A DNA stretch of 46,363 bases from a virus (IMGVR_UViG_3300035698_030421:1-46363), one strand, 5' to 3'. Positions 31,038 to 39,950 are shown, counted from the first letter of the stretch. Translations and numbers: made by a program. Notes: generated by a model not told the origin, from the sequence alone.

Positions 31038-31952
31038 TTAATTTGAGAATGCACTGGCATCGCCCTGGGAACCCCAAACACCTTTCCAATCGGAAAAGCC
31101 TTTAGAGAAACGCATTCTAGCTTTGTATAGACCCATGCCAGTATCAAACGCATTGTCTTGTTTGAACTCAGGTCTAACACGCCAGAACCAAGTCAACAGG
31201 TGAACCATGTCATCTAGCAAGAACCAAGAGGTTGAGCTAGTGAGATAGTGCCAAGCAACCTGCTTCATGCCCATACCACGGTAGTAGTTTAGGTCATTAT
31301 CAGCAGTTTCAGGTCTACCATCAGAATCCAAAAGGATTGCTCCAGTTTTCCTAAGTGCTCTCCCTGTAACCAGAGTTTTAGCCTCCACACCAATTTTCAT
31401 CCCTTTGTCATCAACTTGTCCTTCAATTGCTTGAAGTCCTGTGTCGAGATTGGTCTCATTCAAAGCAATACTAGTAGCACTAGCATTAGATTGAGCGGTC
31501 CCGCCGTCAGCACGTGGGTGAGAAGTAGAACACAAAGGTTTGGCATCACCGCCTTGAAAAGTAGTACTGAAAGCATTATTTAGCACGGATGCGGCATAAT
31601 ACTCAGCAGTTCTACGAGCGGCCAAAGCCAATTGGCCTGGTTTTCTATTCATAATTCTGTACAAGTCATCCTCATACATTTCTTCTGAAATTTTGAAGCC
31701 TTTGGTATATTTCTTATGAGTGTATGTGACATCGTACATTTGTACAGGGTCTTCATAAGCTAAATTACCGCCTTCGCCAGTCTCAGAAAAGTAACCGAAT
31801 CCAGAAGTGGCAGAATCTTTTTCATCCTGCTTATCTGAGGATTCTATATGAAAGATTTGCGGAAACACTTCAGGAATTTCCTTGTAGCGGTCGTCATAAA
31901 TCTCTCTAAATCCTGGCTCTAACAGGTCTGCAAATGTTTGTCGTAAAGCCAT
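31038..31952 (-). CDS. Major capsid protein (Mu gpT-like, HK97 fold)
   Basis: 304 residues. The sequence FADLLEPGFREIYDDRYKEIPEVF at the start, VTYTHKKYTKGFKISEEMYEDD, LAARRTAEYYAASVLNNAF and PLCSTSHPRADGG fit the Mu-like gpT major head protein family, which has the HK97 fold. Length matches the family (about 300). It lies after the scaffold and a decoration-like protein, the normal order. Confidence 0.9.
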   Translation of the reverse strand: MALRQTFADLLEPGFREIYDDRYKEIPEVFPQIFHIESSDKQDEKDSATSGFGYFSETGEGGNLAYEDPVQMYDVTYTHKKYTKGFKISEEMYEDDLYRIMNRKPGQLALAARRTAEYYAASVLNNAFSTTFQGGDAKPLCSTSHPRADGGTAQSNASATSIALNETNLDTGLQAIEGQVDDKGMKIGVEAKTLVTGRALRKTGAILLDSDGRPETADNDLNYYRGMGMKQVAWHYLTSSTSWFLLDDMVHLLTWFWRVRPEFKQDNAFDTGMGLYKARMRFSKGFSDWKGVWGSQGDASAFSN

Positions 31953-31987
31953 GTTACCTCCTTATAATATTTTCTTAATAAATTTTG

Positions 31988-32524
31988 TTATTCAGCTACT
32001 TGAGCGTATGGGAAACCTGCCCATTCGCCAATTCTAAATAATCCCTGAGTAGCAGCGTCACCAGTATCAGGAGATAATCTCCAGAACTGGAGAGCACCTT
32101 TGCTCTCAGTATTTGTATCTGCATTAATTTGTGCAGCACTTACCAAATCATGATATTGGAATCTCATTGCTTCGGTTAAATCTCCATCAGCAGTGTTTTT
32201 GAACAATGCAAATGGGTCGCTACAAACGATTGCCTTAACCTTTTTATCACTGGTATTGTCAGAGGCGGACACATATGTTTTAGTGCTTGGAGTCCAAGTA
32301 CCATCATATGAATCTGTGTTGGCATTATCTAAATCAATACCATCCTTATTAACAATAGCCATAACGATGCCGTGAACTAAACTACCAACAGTACAACGCT
32401 GAGCGTAACCTGCGGAAGTATTCACTGCTTCACCAACAGCAATAGTTTTAGAATTTCCAATAATTTGGTGGACCATCACTGGATTATCGGCACCTAAAAG
32501 GTGTCCATGTAATTCAAAAGACAT
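31988..32524 (-). CDS. Head decoration-like protein
   Basis: 178 residues, beta-rich: KTIAVGEAVNTSAGYAQRC, VHGIVMAIVNKDGIDLD, KVKAIVCSDPFALFKN, and a C-terminal GLFRIGEWAGFPYAQ. Position between scaffold and major capsid, and its composition, suggest a capsid decoration or stabilising protein. Family not certain. Confidence 0.6.
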   Translation of the reverse strand: MSFELHGHLLGADNPVMVHQIIGNSKTIAVGEAVNTSAGYAQRCTVGSLVHGIVMAIVNKDGIDLDNANTDSYDGTWTPSTKTYVSASDNTSDKKVKAIVCSDPFALFKNTADGDLTEAMRFQYHDLVSAAQINADTNTESKGALQFWRLSPDTGDAATQGLFRIGEWAGFPYAQVAE

Positions 32525-32535
32525 AAGTCCTCCTA

Positions 32536-33402
32536 TTATTTAATACCTAATATTTTTTTCTTACCTCGAACGTAAGCCTCTCGGCCTCCTGGCATTTTAG
32601 CAGCAACCTTTTCTTCCTGTGAAGTAAGTTTTATGTCACCATCTTTTTGTGACCCTCCGCCAGATTGTGAAGAAAGTTCAGCGTTGGCATTTTTATTGCC
32701 TCCCCTAACTGCCTCGAGTGTATCTTTTAACTTTTTATCTCTTCTAATTGCGACATCATAAGCGTCTTGTAAAAAGTCGCCTAATTTTTCAAGTGGAACT
32801 GTTTCGCCAGGTTTTACCCACTTGCCCATGTGTTTGCCGATTGCTTTTCTAACTTCCTTTTGGGTCTCTTCGTCTAAATTGTTAATTCCTTTAGTAGATT
32901 CGAAATCTTTTACAATTTGTCCTTGAAGAACACCCCTTGCGGCTGAATCGGTTACTGGTGCATCTGTTTGCGTTTTATTGTCGCCATTATCGTTGTTGTT
33001 GTTTTGTGGCATAGGTTTTCCTGAAAGCTTATTTCTAATTAAGTTGAGAAGTTTTTCGTCGTGATAGATGACATCCAAAATAGGTGCGACATCTTGCTCA
33101 AACCTCTCAGCATCCTTAAGTTTTCCTCCTTGAGTAGAAATCTTTTTTTCTGCCTCCCGATAGGAAGACCAAAAATCATTCATACTCTTGAAGCCACGTT
33201 TTTGAGCTTGTTCAGATACATCGGCTTTACCCTCAGCATCTAAACCATCGTACCAGTCTGGTTGACCTTTATCTCCGCCCTGACTGGAGTTGGGCGAGGT
33301 GGGTTGTGCTACTGTGGTTTGTCCTCCTTCATCTCCCGAGCCTTTGTCGGCATCTGGATTTGGATTTGGGTCCGCATTTTTAGGTGTAACATCTTCTGGC
33401 AT
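32536..33402 (-). CDS. Capsid scaffolding protein
   Basis: 288 residues with a low-complexity, Pro/Asn/Gly-rich acidic N-terminus (about 1-50), a helical middle (KSMNDFWSSYREAEKKI, APILDVIYHDEKLLNLI) and a basic C-terminal end (GGREAYVRGKKKILGIK). This organisation and its place before the capsid genes are typical of scaffolding proteins, whose basic tail binds the coat protein. No protease motif is present. Confidence 0.8.
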   Translation of the reverse strand: MPEDVTPKNADPNPNPDADKGSGDEGGQTTVAQPTSPNSSQGGDKGQPDWYDGLDAEGKADVSEQAQKRGFKSMNDFWSSYREAEKKISTQGGKLKDAERFEQDVAPILDVIYHDEKLLNLIRNKLSGKPMPQNNNNDNGDNKTQTDAPVTDSAARGVLQGQIVKDFESTKGINNLDEETQKEVRKAIGKHMGKWVKPGETVPLEKLGDFLQDAYDVAIRRDKKLKDTLEAVRGGNKNANAELSSQSGGGSQKDGDIKLTSQEEKVAAKMPGGREAYVRGKKKILGIK

Positions 33403-33502
33403 ATAATTCCTTTCTGTAATTTTGGGCCCCTTGGGTTCCCCTACATTCGAATGGTGAGGCCCCTACGCCAATAGGGTTTCCTCTAATGTATTCACTAAAA
33501 GT
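33403..33502 (-). promoter_or_regulatory. Structured 5' leader of the head operon
   Basis: About 95 bases between the head promoter and the scaffold ATG. The minus-strand RNA can form CCCTA-TTGGCG-TAGGG and has several complementary G4/C4 runs (GGGGCC, GGGGAACCC, GGGGCCC) in an otherwise AT-rich genome. The ribosome binding site AAAGGAAT lies at the end. No U-tract is present, so it is not a standard terminator. Confidence 0.5.
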
Positions 33503-33531
33503 ATTATCACGTAAATAGATTGCAATGTCAA
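33503..33531 (-). promoter_or_regulatory. Promoter for the head genes
   Basis: Minus strand TTGACA (33531-33526), 17 bp, GATAAT (33508-33503). It overlaps the end of the transglycosylase gene. An ATTGCAAT palindrome (33519-33526) adjoins the -35 box inside the spacer. Confidence 0.78.
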
Positions 33532-34076
33532 ATTTTAATATCAGGATTCAAATTATATCCTTTGTCTTTAGGGCCATACCAGGCATTCCAGCCTTGTTCT
33601 TTTTGAATAATTTTAGCCATAGCAGCGTTAAAAATTGGATTCTTCATTTGCTCGTAACTGTTAATTCCATACTCTTCAAGCACATGTTTTTTGCGATTCA
33701 TGAAATCTTTAAAAGTGTCTGAGTTAATTTGAAAAAGACCAGTATCAACACTCTTGTTTTTGTTCACCCCTTGTGCTTCTGGGTTATAACCAGACTCAGT
33801 TTGGGCCACAACCGCACTTCGAGTAGCATCTTCTGGAAAATATTCTTGTAAAACGCCCGCAACTTCTGGGGAAGGCTGGGCAATTTGTTCTCCATAAGGA
33901 GTAGCATCAAAAATATACTCATCAAGAGCTGGATTCTGTGAAGCTGGAGCTGGTGTTTTCTCTGGAGGTGGAGTAACACTATCAGTATGACCCTCTGGAA
34001 GTGGACTCAACAACTCTTGGTCGTCTTTTTTGTCAAAAACACCAAAAATCATCTCCAAAAACTGTTTTATATCCAT
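33528..34076 (-). CDS. Lytic transglycosylase (SLT-like), probably virion-associated
   Basis: 182 residues. The C-terminal ~105 residues form a lysozyme-like SLT domain: catalytic Glu in AQTESGYNP (E94), then DTGLFQINSDTF (GLFQIN at 113-118). The N-terminal 75 residues are a proline-rich linker. Located between portal and head genes and away from the lysis cassette, it probably travels in the virion and opens peptidoglycan during DNA entry. Start overlaps the upstream stop (TAATG). Confidence 0.85.
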   Translation of the reverse strand: MDIKQFLEMIFGVFDKKDDQELLSPLPEGHTDSVTPPPEKTPAPASQNPALDEYIFDATPYGEQIAQPSPEVAGVLQEYFPEDATRSAVVAQTESGYNPEAQGVNKNKSVDTGLFQINSDTFKDFMNRKKHVLEEYGINSYEQMKNPIFNAAMAKIIQKEQGWNAWYGPKDKGYNLNPDIKI

Positions 34077-34378
34077 TATTTTTTAGTTTTTTCTTTTTTA
34101 GGGCTATCTTCTTTAGCTTCAAGCTGTTCCAAAGCGACAACGGCACCATTGACCTCTCTTTTAATGAGATTCATGGCAGAAATGCGACCACGATAGAACG
34201 CTTTCATGGTTGCCAACTTAATTGGCTCCGTTTCTGGATAGGAAACAATAGAATTTTTGTCTTTATAGACCCTATTGCTCATCACTTCCTGTAAAATTTC
34301 CCACTCTGGATAAGAGGAAAGCCTTATCATAGCTTGTAAATGTTCTGGGTTTAGGGCAGGTTTTTGTTTTATTGCCAT
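34076..34378 (-). CDS. Small protein after the portal gene, unknown function
   Basis: 100 residues, helical, ending in a basic tail (SPKKEKTKK). Contains EWEILQEVMSNRVYKDKNSIV and YRGRISAMNLIKREVNGAV. Small helical proteins in this position are common in podovirus-like genomes, but no function is assigned. Confidence 0.65.
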   Translation of the reverse strand: MAIKQKPALNPEHLQAMIRLSSYPEWEILQEVMSNRVYKDKNSIVSYPETEPIKLATMKAFYRGRISAMNLIKREVNGAVVALEQLEAKEDSPKKEKTKK

Positions 34379-34390
34379 AAGTTCCTTTCT

Positions 34391-36613
34391 TTAAAATGCG
34401 GCACCCATCGTATTAGCAGTTTGTTGAGTCTGTGCTTTTTGCGGAACTGCTGAATTTCCCTGTTGTCTCACTGCGGTTGGACCCGATGGTGGACTATAAG
34501 AAAACTCAGATGCTCCAGACCCCTGCTGCGACTGTGCTCTGTGTTCTTGAGCTTGAATTTCCCCAAGAACGTGCTTAGTAATATTATTTAATACTGGCGA
34601 ATCTGCTTCAAGTTCCATTATCTCAGGACTGTTGATGTATGCAATATGTACCTCGGTATGTTTCTCTGGTGCATATGGAGTTGAAGGCATCTCTTTACCT
34701 TGAGACATTTGCTGATTTTCAATGGTAGCAACCTCAATTGACTTTTCAACCACTCCCTCTTGATATTTCTCCTTGACTGACTTCTCTGGTTTAAACTCAT
34801 CTGGGTCAAAGTCATGAACCTCGGCCAAAGCATCACCCAACTTAATAGGGTCATAAGCTCCAGTGCCAAGGGCAACTTGAATAAGGCGGTCAAACATGAG
34901 TGAAACCTTCTCTTGTTGTAGAGGTTTAGAAACAGGCAAAGTTGGAGATGGCTCAATTTTAACGTCAAATCTACCATGTACAGGATTAATAAGCTCTGGA
35001 GAAGCTTCAAAGAAAAATGCTTCTTTGCTTTTTTTAACCTGAATACCGCTCTCAGTTGGAACAAGCATCTTGTTGTCCATTCTGATTTTTCGATATTTTT
35101 CCTCATGTGGCTCACCATCAACCATTCTCAATCTATCTTTCAAATAAGCTCCACGAACAGCCATCTTATATTTCTTACTACCTTTTTCACCAAGAATTTT
35201 TTCAACTTTTGGAATAGTATAAAACTGTCTAATGTTAGATTCTCTGAGTAATCCCATCTGGTAAGTAGTAAGATTCCTGAGTAACCAAATCTTTGAACGC
35301 AACCTCTTGAGAGTAGCTTCCTTCAAAATAGCCGACTCTGTAGCAGTAGTCGCTTTTGAAACAGCCTGCATTCGGTCATCATAACCAGTAACTCTGACAG
35401 CATCTTCATCGAGCCTATCCATAGTAAGGAAAGTGCTTCTGGAAATATCACCATACTCAATGGCCTTAACATTATCCACGTCATCAACTGGCACCAGCAT
35501 GTGTGGCCTTGAGATAACATCTTCATCATCCAGTTCCGTTTCACGATTAGAAACCAAGAAGCCTTTGTCAATATCCAAGTGGTTCCTATCAATCACCATC
35601 CTGCGGAAAGTTTGTTGCTCTTCTTGAATCGACTCCAAAAGCTTAGCTTCACCTGTACCATAAAAGTGGTGAGAGCGAAGAATATCAACGACCCTAACAA
35701 ATGGAAGTCTCTTGTGATTGTATGGATTGGGCCCATGAACAATCATCACATCATTAGCAACAACGAACATGTGGTCAGAATATTTATCCCTACCAGGAGT
35801 AGGCCTCATGCCCCAGAACCATAGAACCTCAACTTGTCGAGTTTTATCAATTCCCTCTGGTGGTTTGTAAAATTCATAGTAATTAGTGTCTCCACCCTTG
35901 GCCTCAACATATTTAGCATTATCCATTGGGTCCCAAACTTTACCCTGAAAGAAATTCTTAAAATCATCAATATCCATGAGAGTTCTACGGACACATTCTT
36001 TAGCAGAAAATGCTCCAGTGAATCCCCTGGCAAATTCATCAACCCAAAAATCCTCTAGCTTAACTGTCTCTGCAAACAAATCATCATAATCAATAACTTC
36101 CTCATCTTTATAAACAGCACCTTTTTTATCATCCATTCTGTCAAACCACTGGCACATGCGTTTTTCTTTTCGATAGTAGTCTTGCAAAATACCAGTCCCA
36201 CGAATCAAAGCATCTTTAACAGCTTTGTAAATTTCCAAATCAGTGCGGCCAACCTCCCAGGCAAAATCAGAGACCTCGTTAAAAACAACAGCCCGAGGTT
36301 TATCCTCAAATCCACGAGGATTGTATCTGGGCCTCATATTCTGGTCAATAATTTCGGAGAGTTGTGATTCTACAATGGCGGTAGTAGTTGGAACAGGAAT
36401 ATTTGATTGCCAATCGTCATCAGTTTTTTCTTCCCTGAACATTTCATATTGTCTATCAGCTTGGTCCCAATCTTTTTCATATTTAGCTCGAGCATCACCC
36501 ATTTGTTGCTTTCGCTCATAAACATATTGCAAATCTAAAAGCTCATTGCCCTCTGGCTGATACTTTGAACGAATTTTGTACTCTTTCTTTTTTTTAGGAG
36601 TAGGTTTGGACAT
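34391..36613 (-). CDS. Portal protein
   Basis: 740 residues, similar in size to P22-type portals (~725). Recognisable portal features: an N-terminal clip/wing region (ANDVMIVHGPNPYNHKRLPFVRV), the stem-crown segment (LLESIQEEQQTFRRMVIDRNH) and the ATTATESAILKEATLKRLRSKIWLL helix seen in portal proteins. The C-terminus is a Gln/Pro-rich tail. It forms the dodecameric vertex ring through which DNA is pumped. It follows the large terminase by two bases. Confidence 0.88.
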   Translation of the reverse strand: MSKPTPKKKKEYKIRSKYQPEGNELLDLQYVYERKQQMGDARAKYEKDWDQADRQYEMFREEKTDDDWQSNIPVPTTTAIVESQLSEIIDQNMRPRYNPRGFEDKPRAVVFNEVSDFAWEVGRTDLEIYKAVKDALIRGTGILQDYYRKEKRMCQWFDRMDDKKGAVYKDEEVIDYDDLFAETVKLEDFWVDEFARGFTGAFSAKECVRRTLMDIDDFKNFFQGKVWDPMDNAKYVEAKGGDTNYYEFYKPPEGIDKTRQVEVLWFWGMRPTPGRDKYSDHMFVVANDVMIVHGPNPYNHKRLPFVRVVDILRSHHFYGTGEAKLLESIQEEQQTFRRMVIDRNHLDIDKGFLVSNRETELDDEDVISRPHMLVPVDDVDNVKAIEYGDISRSTFLTMDRLDEDAVRVTGYDDRMQAVSKATTATESAILKEATLKRLRSKIWLLRNLTTYQMGLLRESNIRQFYTIPKVEKILGEKGSKKYKMAVRGAYLKDRLRMVDGEPHEEKYRKIRMDNKMLVPTESGIQVKKSKEAFFFEASPELINPVHGRFDVKIEPSPTLPVSKPLQQEKVSLMFDRLIQVALGTGAYDPIKLGDALAEVHDFDPDEFKPEKSVKEKYQEGVVEKSIEVATIENQQMSQGKEMPSTPYAPEKHTEVHIAYINSPEIMELEADSPVLNNITKHVLGEIQAQEHRAQSQQGSGASEFSYSPPSGPTAVRQQGNSAVPQKAQTQQTANTMGAAF

Positions 36614-36615
36614 AT

Positions 36616-38133
36616 TTAATATAAGTATCTATTTTTCCTCTTATTCCTTCCCTTTTTCTTGGGAGGGAAAGCGGCTGCGACTGCATAGGCTAGGGCATCT
36701 ACCAAGTCATCATGCTTACCCTTTGGAAATCTAGTTAATTCATCTTCCAAATAGTCATTGAAATCAAGGTTACTATTATGATATATGTTACCACGCATAT
36801 AATACGGCTGCAAAGAACGTATTCTCTTTTCTTTACTTTCTCCACTCTCGGGCCTCACTTCACGAATCGGCATGTGAACTTTTCTCGTTTTAGCCTCATT
36901 TGCAATATAATTTTGCAGCGTTTTTTGAAAAGCAACTGTTTCTATCAAGACACTCACTGGATTAAACTTCTGATAAGTGGCAATTATCTCGTCAACCATC
37001 TCTTTTTCCTTGTATCTGCCACGCTTTACTTCAAGAATATAAATATTTTCCCAAATATCCATGCCAATAGTGACAATGGCGGTATAATCTGCTCTCTCCT
37101 TGAGTGAAATAGCTGGGTCAATTGCGGTAAACTTTACTAATTTTCTGTTCTTCATCTCAGTTTCATCATAATCTTTGAACCAAGAACGCCTAAACACGGC
37201 CAACTCATCATCAATTGGCTCATTTTGATACTGGCAGGAAAAGTCATATAAACCTTTTTTGTTCAAAAGTCCACTCAAATGAGCCTTACTATACTTCCCT
37301 GGCCAGAGAATTTTACCTTTGGTGATAACATAACCTCCTTTTTCACCCCTCTCGATGACGGCATTAGCAATAGCTCGGCGGTGAAACACACTAAACTCTC
37401 TTGATTCTGGATTTTTCTTGTCCATGAGCATCCCGTAGAGGTCATCATCATGCCAACGGGTACCAATCACAATCAATTCCCCACCTGGCTCAAGCAAATC
37501 GAGCAAATCCTTGTAGGCATATTTAACTTTTTCAATCTGTTCTTTGGTATTAATATTCTCTCGGTTATGTGGGTCATCAACGATAATCAAGTCATAGTGC
37601 TGAGAAACAAGGGAACCTCCCAAGCCATAAGCAATCAGGTTCACTTCTTTAGCTCTAAAAGATTCTTTACTCTTAAACTGCACCATGTTGTCAGTCCACT
37701 TAGCAACATCAGTGCTTAAATCGCCCCAATACTTATGAATTTGTTTGTTAAACTTGAGGTGGTTTTTAATCTGGCGAAGAAAAGCCTCAGCCATGTTGGA
37801 AGTAGCATTACCAATCAAAATACGAACATTCTTATTTTTCAAAGTTCTCTGGAGAGAATAACCCACTGTAATTAGTGTGGACTTGAGATGGCCACGGGGC
37901 ATGAGGATGAGTTTAAATTTCTTGGTGCCATGTTGCACAAAATCGCACAACTCCTGTTGGTCCTCAACTAACTTAGCTCTAGGCCTACCAGAATCATCTT
38001 TACCTCGCTCTACTTGGAGAATTTCTTTATTAAAAAGAAAAAGGTCATTGAGATAAGCTTGTTGTGCTAATTCCTCAATAGCCTTCTTTTTTTCAATATA
38101 AAGCTTGACAAGTTGTTGTTTTTGTTCATCCAT
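36616..38133 (-). CDS. terL: Terminase large subunit
   Basis: 505 residues. ATPase domain with a deviant Walker A (LMPRGHLKST, about 78-86), Walker B IIVDDP (183-188) and coupling motif IGTRW (223-227). The RNase H-like nuclease domain starts about 335 with AIDPAISLKERADYTAIV (Asp 339) and ends with HDDLVDALAYA (acidic pair near 478). It packages DNA into proheads and cuts concatemers. Length and motif order are complete. Confidence 0.95.
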   Translation of the reverse strand: MDEQKQQLVKLYIEKKKAIEELAQQAYLNDLFLFNKEILQVERGKDDSGRPRAKLVEDQQELCDFVQHGTKKFKLILMPRGHLKSTLITVGYSLQRTLKNKNVRILIGNATSNMAEAFLRQIKNHLKFNKQIHKYWGDLSTDVAKWTDNMVQFKSKESFRAKEVNLIAYGLGGSLVSQHYDLIIVDDPHNRENINTKEQIEKVKYAYKDLLDLLEPGGELIVIGTRWHDDDLYGMLMDKKNPESREFSVFHRRAIANAVIERGEKGGYVITKGKILWPGKYSKAHLSGLLNKKGLYDFSCQYQNEPIDDELAVFRRSWFKDYDETEMKNRKLVKFTAIDPAISLKERADYTAIVTIGMDIWENIYILEVKRGRYKEKEMVDEIIATYQKFNPVSVLIETVAFQKTLQNYIANEAKTRKVHMPIREVRPESGESKEKRIRSLQPYYMRGNIYHNSNLDFNDYLEDELTRFPKGKHDDLVDALAYAVAAAFPPKKKGRNKRKNRYLY

Positions 38134-38143
38134 GTTAATATTT

Positions 38144-38707
38144 TCAGTTTACAATTTTATTTTGTCCAGGGACCCAAATTCCACTATCTTTCACATGGTC
38201 TTTATCAGCCATACGGCCAGAAATCTTATCCACAGTATTTTCACAACGAGTAGCAAGAATATGGAGAGCGTTTAAATCATAAAAACTTTGGCCAGTAATT
38301 ATAATTCCTTGCCCATAGCCCCTACCAGTTTCCCTATCTTTAAAAGTGAGATTAATTTTCTCTTCTCCAACCAGGCCGATTTTCCAGGTGAACCTATCTG
38401 TCCAGTCAATTGTTTGACAAATCTTGTAAAAAGCTTCACCAAGCTTGATGGTATAGCGAAGTTTGGTTTGACGATTCTTGTCCATTTCCTCCATGGCTTC
38501 TTCATGAGCCTGAGCCTCAACTTTATCAACTTCTCCCTGAACTTTAACCACAGCCTCAGCAGCTTTGTCCTCATCTATTTGGCCAACCTCATCCAGATAC
38601 TCACCACCAGCTCCCTTAGCTTTTACCAAAGAACGCTCCTGCTCCATAACTGTTTTAGATTTTTTGTCGGCTTCTACTTTGCCTTTCAGGTAATCGTTAA
38701 ATGACAT
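38144..38707 (-). CDS. Packaging-region protein, unknown function
   Basis: 187 residues from the ATG at 38707, directly after the stop of the zinc microprotein; an upstream start would overlap it. N-terminal half a charged coiled coil (EVDKVEAQAHEEAMEEMDKN), C-terminal half a mixed fold (WKIGLVGEEKINLTFKDRET, FYDLNALHILATRCENTVD). It lies between the small and large terminase genes, so a packaging or head-assembly role is possible. Not recognised. Confidence 0.6.
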   Translation of the reverse strand: MSFNDYLKGKVEADKKSKTVMEQERSLVKAKGAGGEYLDEVGQIDEDKAAEAVVKVQGEVDKVEAQAHEEAMEEMDKNRQTKLRYTIKLGEAFYKICQTIDWTDRFTWKIGLVGEEKINLTFKDRETGRGYGQGIIITGQSFYDLNALHILATRCENTVDKISGRMADKDHVKDSGIWVPGQNKIVN

Positions 38708-38709
38708 AG

Positions 38710-38913
38710 TTAAAAATTTGACCCAAAGCTCATGTCGTTTCGACCAAGCTTGTTGGGAGATTTTCTTTCTCCATACTTGATACATTCTCCACAAAGCCAC
38801 CTATCTTCAAACAAGGTTAATTCTGTTTGGTCATTACAAGCCTCACAAAAACCCATGGTGGTCTGAGAAGCTTTAGCAAATTTTGTTTTTTTGCCTCTAA
38901 TTTTCTTCGTCAT
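38710..38913 (-). CDS. Zinc-ribbon microprotein
   Basis: 67 residues; CEACND near residue 18 and CGEC near residue 36 form a zinc ribbon, flanked by a basic N-terminus (KKIRGKKTKF). Start overlaps the upstream TGA (ATGA). Role unknown. Confidence 0.72.
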   Translation of the reverse strand: MTKKIRGKKTKFAKASQTTMGFCEACNDQTELTLFEDRWLCGECIKYGERKSPNKLGRNDMSFGSNF

Positions 38914-39065
38914 TTTAATGTTTCCAAAAACTTTTTAATTTTTTTTAAATCTTCCAAATTTTCTCCTCCAACATGAAGGTTCCAACCACAATCGCAATTT
39001 AAGTTGCATGTTGCCTCACTTATTAAATTAAATTTTCCTAGTTTTTTCATTTTTTCTTCAGGCAT
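38910..39065 (-). CDS. 51-residue cysteine-rich microprotein
   Basis: Small gene with a strong AAAGGAG ribosome binding site four bases before the ATG (39065-39063) and a TGA overlapping the next ATG. The product contains CNLNCDCGWNLHVGG (about 19-33), with three Cys and one His that could bind a metal, then a helical Lys/Glu-rich end. Signals at both ends make it very likely real. Unknown function. Confidence 0.72.
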   Translation of the reverse strand: MPEEKMKKLGKFNLISEATCNLNCDCGWNLHVGGENLEDLKKIKKFLETLK

Positions 39066-39079
39066 ATTACTCCTTTTTA

Positions 39080-39277
39080 TTAATTTTTAATATCATTGTC
39101 CTCCTCTAAAATTTCTACCATTTTACTCATCACAATATCAAAATCTTGTTTTCCCAACAAGACGGCGACTGGCTTTTTTCTCTGAGTCAAGTAAATAACT
39201 TCGCCATTTTTGGCATCATTAATATTTTTGGATATATTTTCGTTGAACTCAACGATGGACATGTTAGTTATGTTCAT
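39080..39277 (-). CDS. Phd/YefM-family antitoxin-like protein without a toxin
   Basis: 65 residues. MSIVEFNENISKNINDAKNG and EVIYLTQRKKPVAVLLGKQDF (about residues 6-46) are the dimerisation/DNA-binding fold of Phd/YefM antitoxins, which repress their own operon and neutralise a toxin. The C-terminal toxin-binding helix is short (KMVEILEEDNDIKN), and no RelE/Doc toxin gene is adjacent. It may protect against host toxin-antitoxin defence or act as a regulator. GGAGG precedes the ATG, which overlaps the small terminase stop region. Confidence 0.8.
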   Translation of the reverse strand: MNITNMSIVEFNENISKNINDAKNGEVIYLTQRKKPVAVLLGKQDFDIVMSKMVEILEEDNDIKN

Positions 39278-39830
39278 TTATTACCTCCGCTTCTTGGGCA
39301 TCACCCCTCATAATTGCAAATAATTCTCGTTGCTGTTCATCAAGTTTTTTCAAACCTTTTTTCAACTCAGTCGCTGTCATTTTAACGGCAGCTTGTTCGA
39401 TTGAATCCTCAAGAGATTTGTTTCTTTGAGTACCTAAATACCCTTTAACTTTCAAGAACATCTCAATACCTTTCAAGGCGTTGGCTGGAGTAGCATCAGA
39501 AAGGTTCTTGCTCCCCGCATCAATAATTTCCTTCAAAGCTCCAACCGCAAAATCTTCATCTAGGTTCATTTTCTTGAGTGCAATATCAAGAGCCTTTTGA
39601 ATCTTGGGAAGCTTTAAAATAGTATGGCCCAAATTAGAATTAAACTTCTCCTTGCCATCATAAGCCACTCGAGCAGCCTCAGTAGCATTACCAGTTTTTA
39701 GATATTCAATCACAAACTTTTTTTGTTTGAGAGTTAATTTCCTTTTCCTAGTTTCTTGAATATGTGCCCTGACCTTGGGACTAGTTAGTATTTTACGGCC
39801 AAATTTTCTGCCGTGGCTACCTCTAGGCAT
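39264..39830 (-). CDS. terS: Terminase small subunit
   Basis: 188 residues. LTLKQKKFVIEYLKTGNATEAARVAY at about 33-58 is the N-terminal HTH of the terminase_2 small-subunit family, which recognises the packaging site. A helical middle follows (ALDIALKKMNLDEDFAVGALKEII) and a C-terminal oligomerisation region. First substantial gene of the late leftward operon; GAGGA precedes the start. Confidence 0.9.
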   Translation of the reverse strand: MPRGSHGRKFGRKILTSPKVRAHIQETRKRKLTLKQKKFVIEYLKTGNATEAARVAYDGKEKFNSNLGHTILKLPKIQKALDIALKKMNLDEDFAVGALKEIIDAGSKNLSDATPANALKGIEMFLKVKGYLGTQRNKSLEDSIEQAAVKMTATELKKGLKKLDEQQRELFAIMRGDAQEAEVINEHN

Positions 39831-39834
39831 AATG

Positions 39835-39921
39835 TTAATTCCTCATTGTTGTCCAAATTATAATTAAATAGATGCTCCCTAAAAAAAGAGAAAACTCTAT
39901 AATGAATCCTAAAAACTCCAT
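39835..39921 (-). CDS. Possible 28-residue membrane peptide upstream of terS
   Basis: Short frame starting ATGGAGTTTTTAGG and stopping four bases before terS. The product is hydrophobic (FLGFIIEFSLFLGSIYLIIIW), so it could be a single-pass peptide. No ribosome binding site is visible; it might instead be leader sequence. Confidence 0.35.
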   Translation of the reverse strand: MEFLGFIIEFSLFLGSIYLIIIWTTMRN

Positions 39922-39950
39922 AATGTCAACATAGCACGAACCCAGCATTA

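Noticed and set aside
39080-39277. Complete toxin-antitoxin module
   Set aside because: Only the antitoxin-like gene is present; neighbours are terS and a cysteine microprotein, neither resembling RelE, YoeB or Doc. The Fic protein at 43918 is a different class with its own inhibitory motif.
39924-39929. TTGACA near 39929 as -35 box for the terS operon
   Set aside because: No -10 box at 16-18 bp; the nearest TATAGA-like box is 22 bp away, and the element lies at the start of a possible short ORF.
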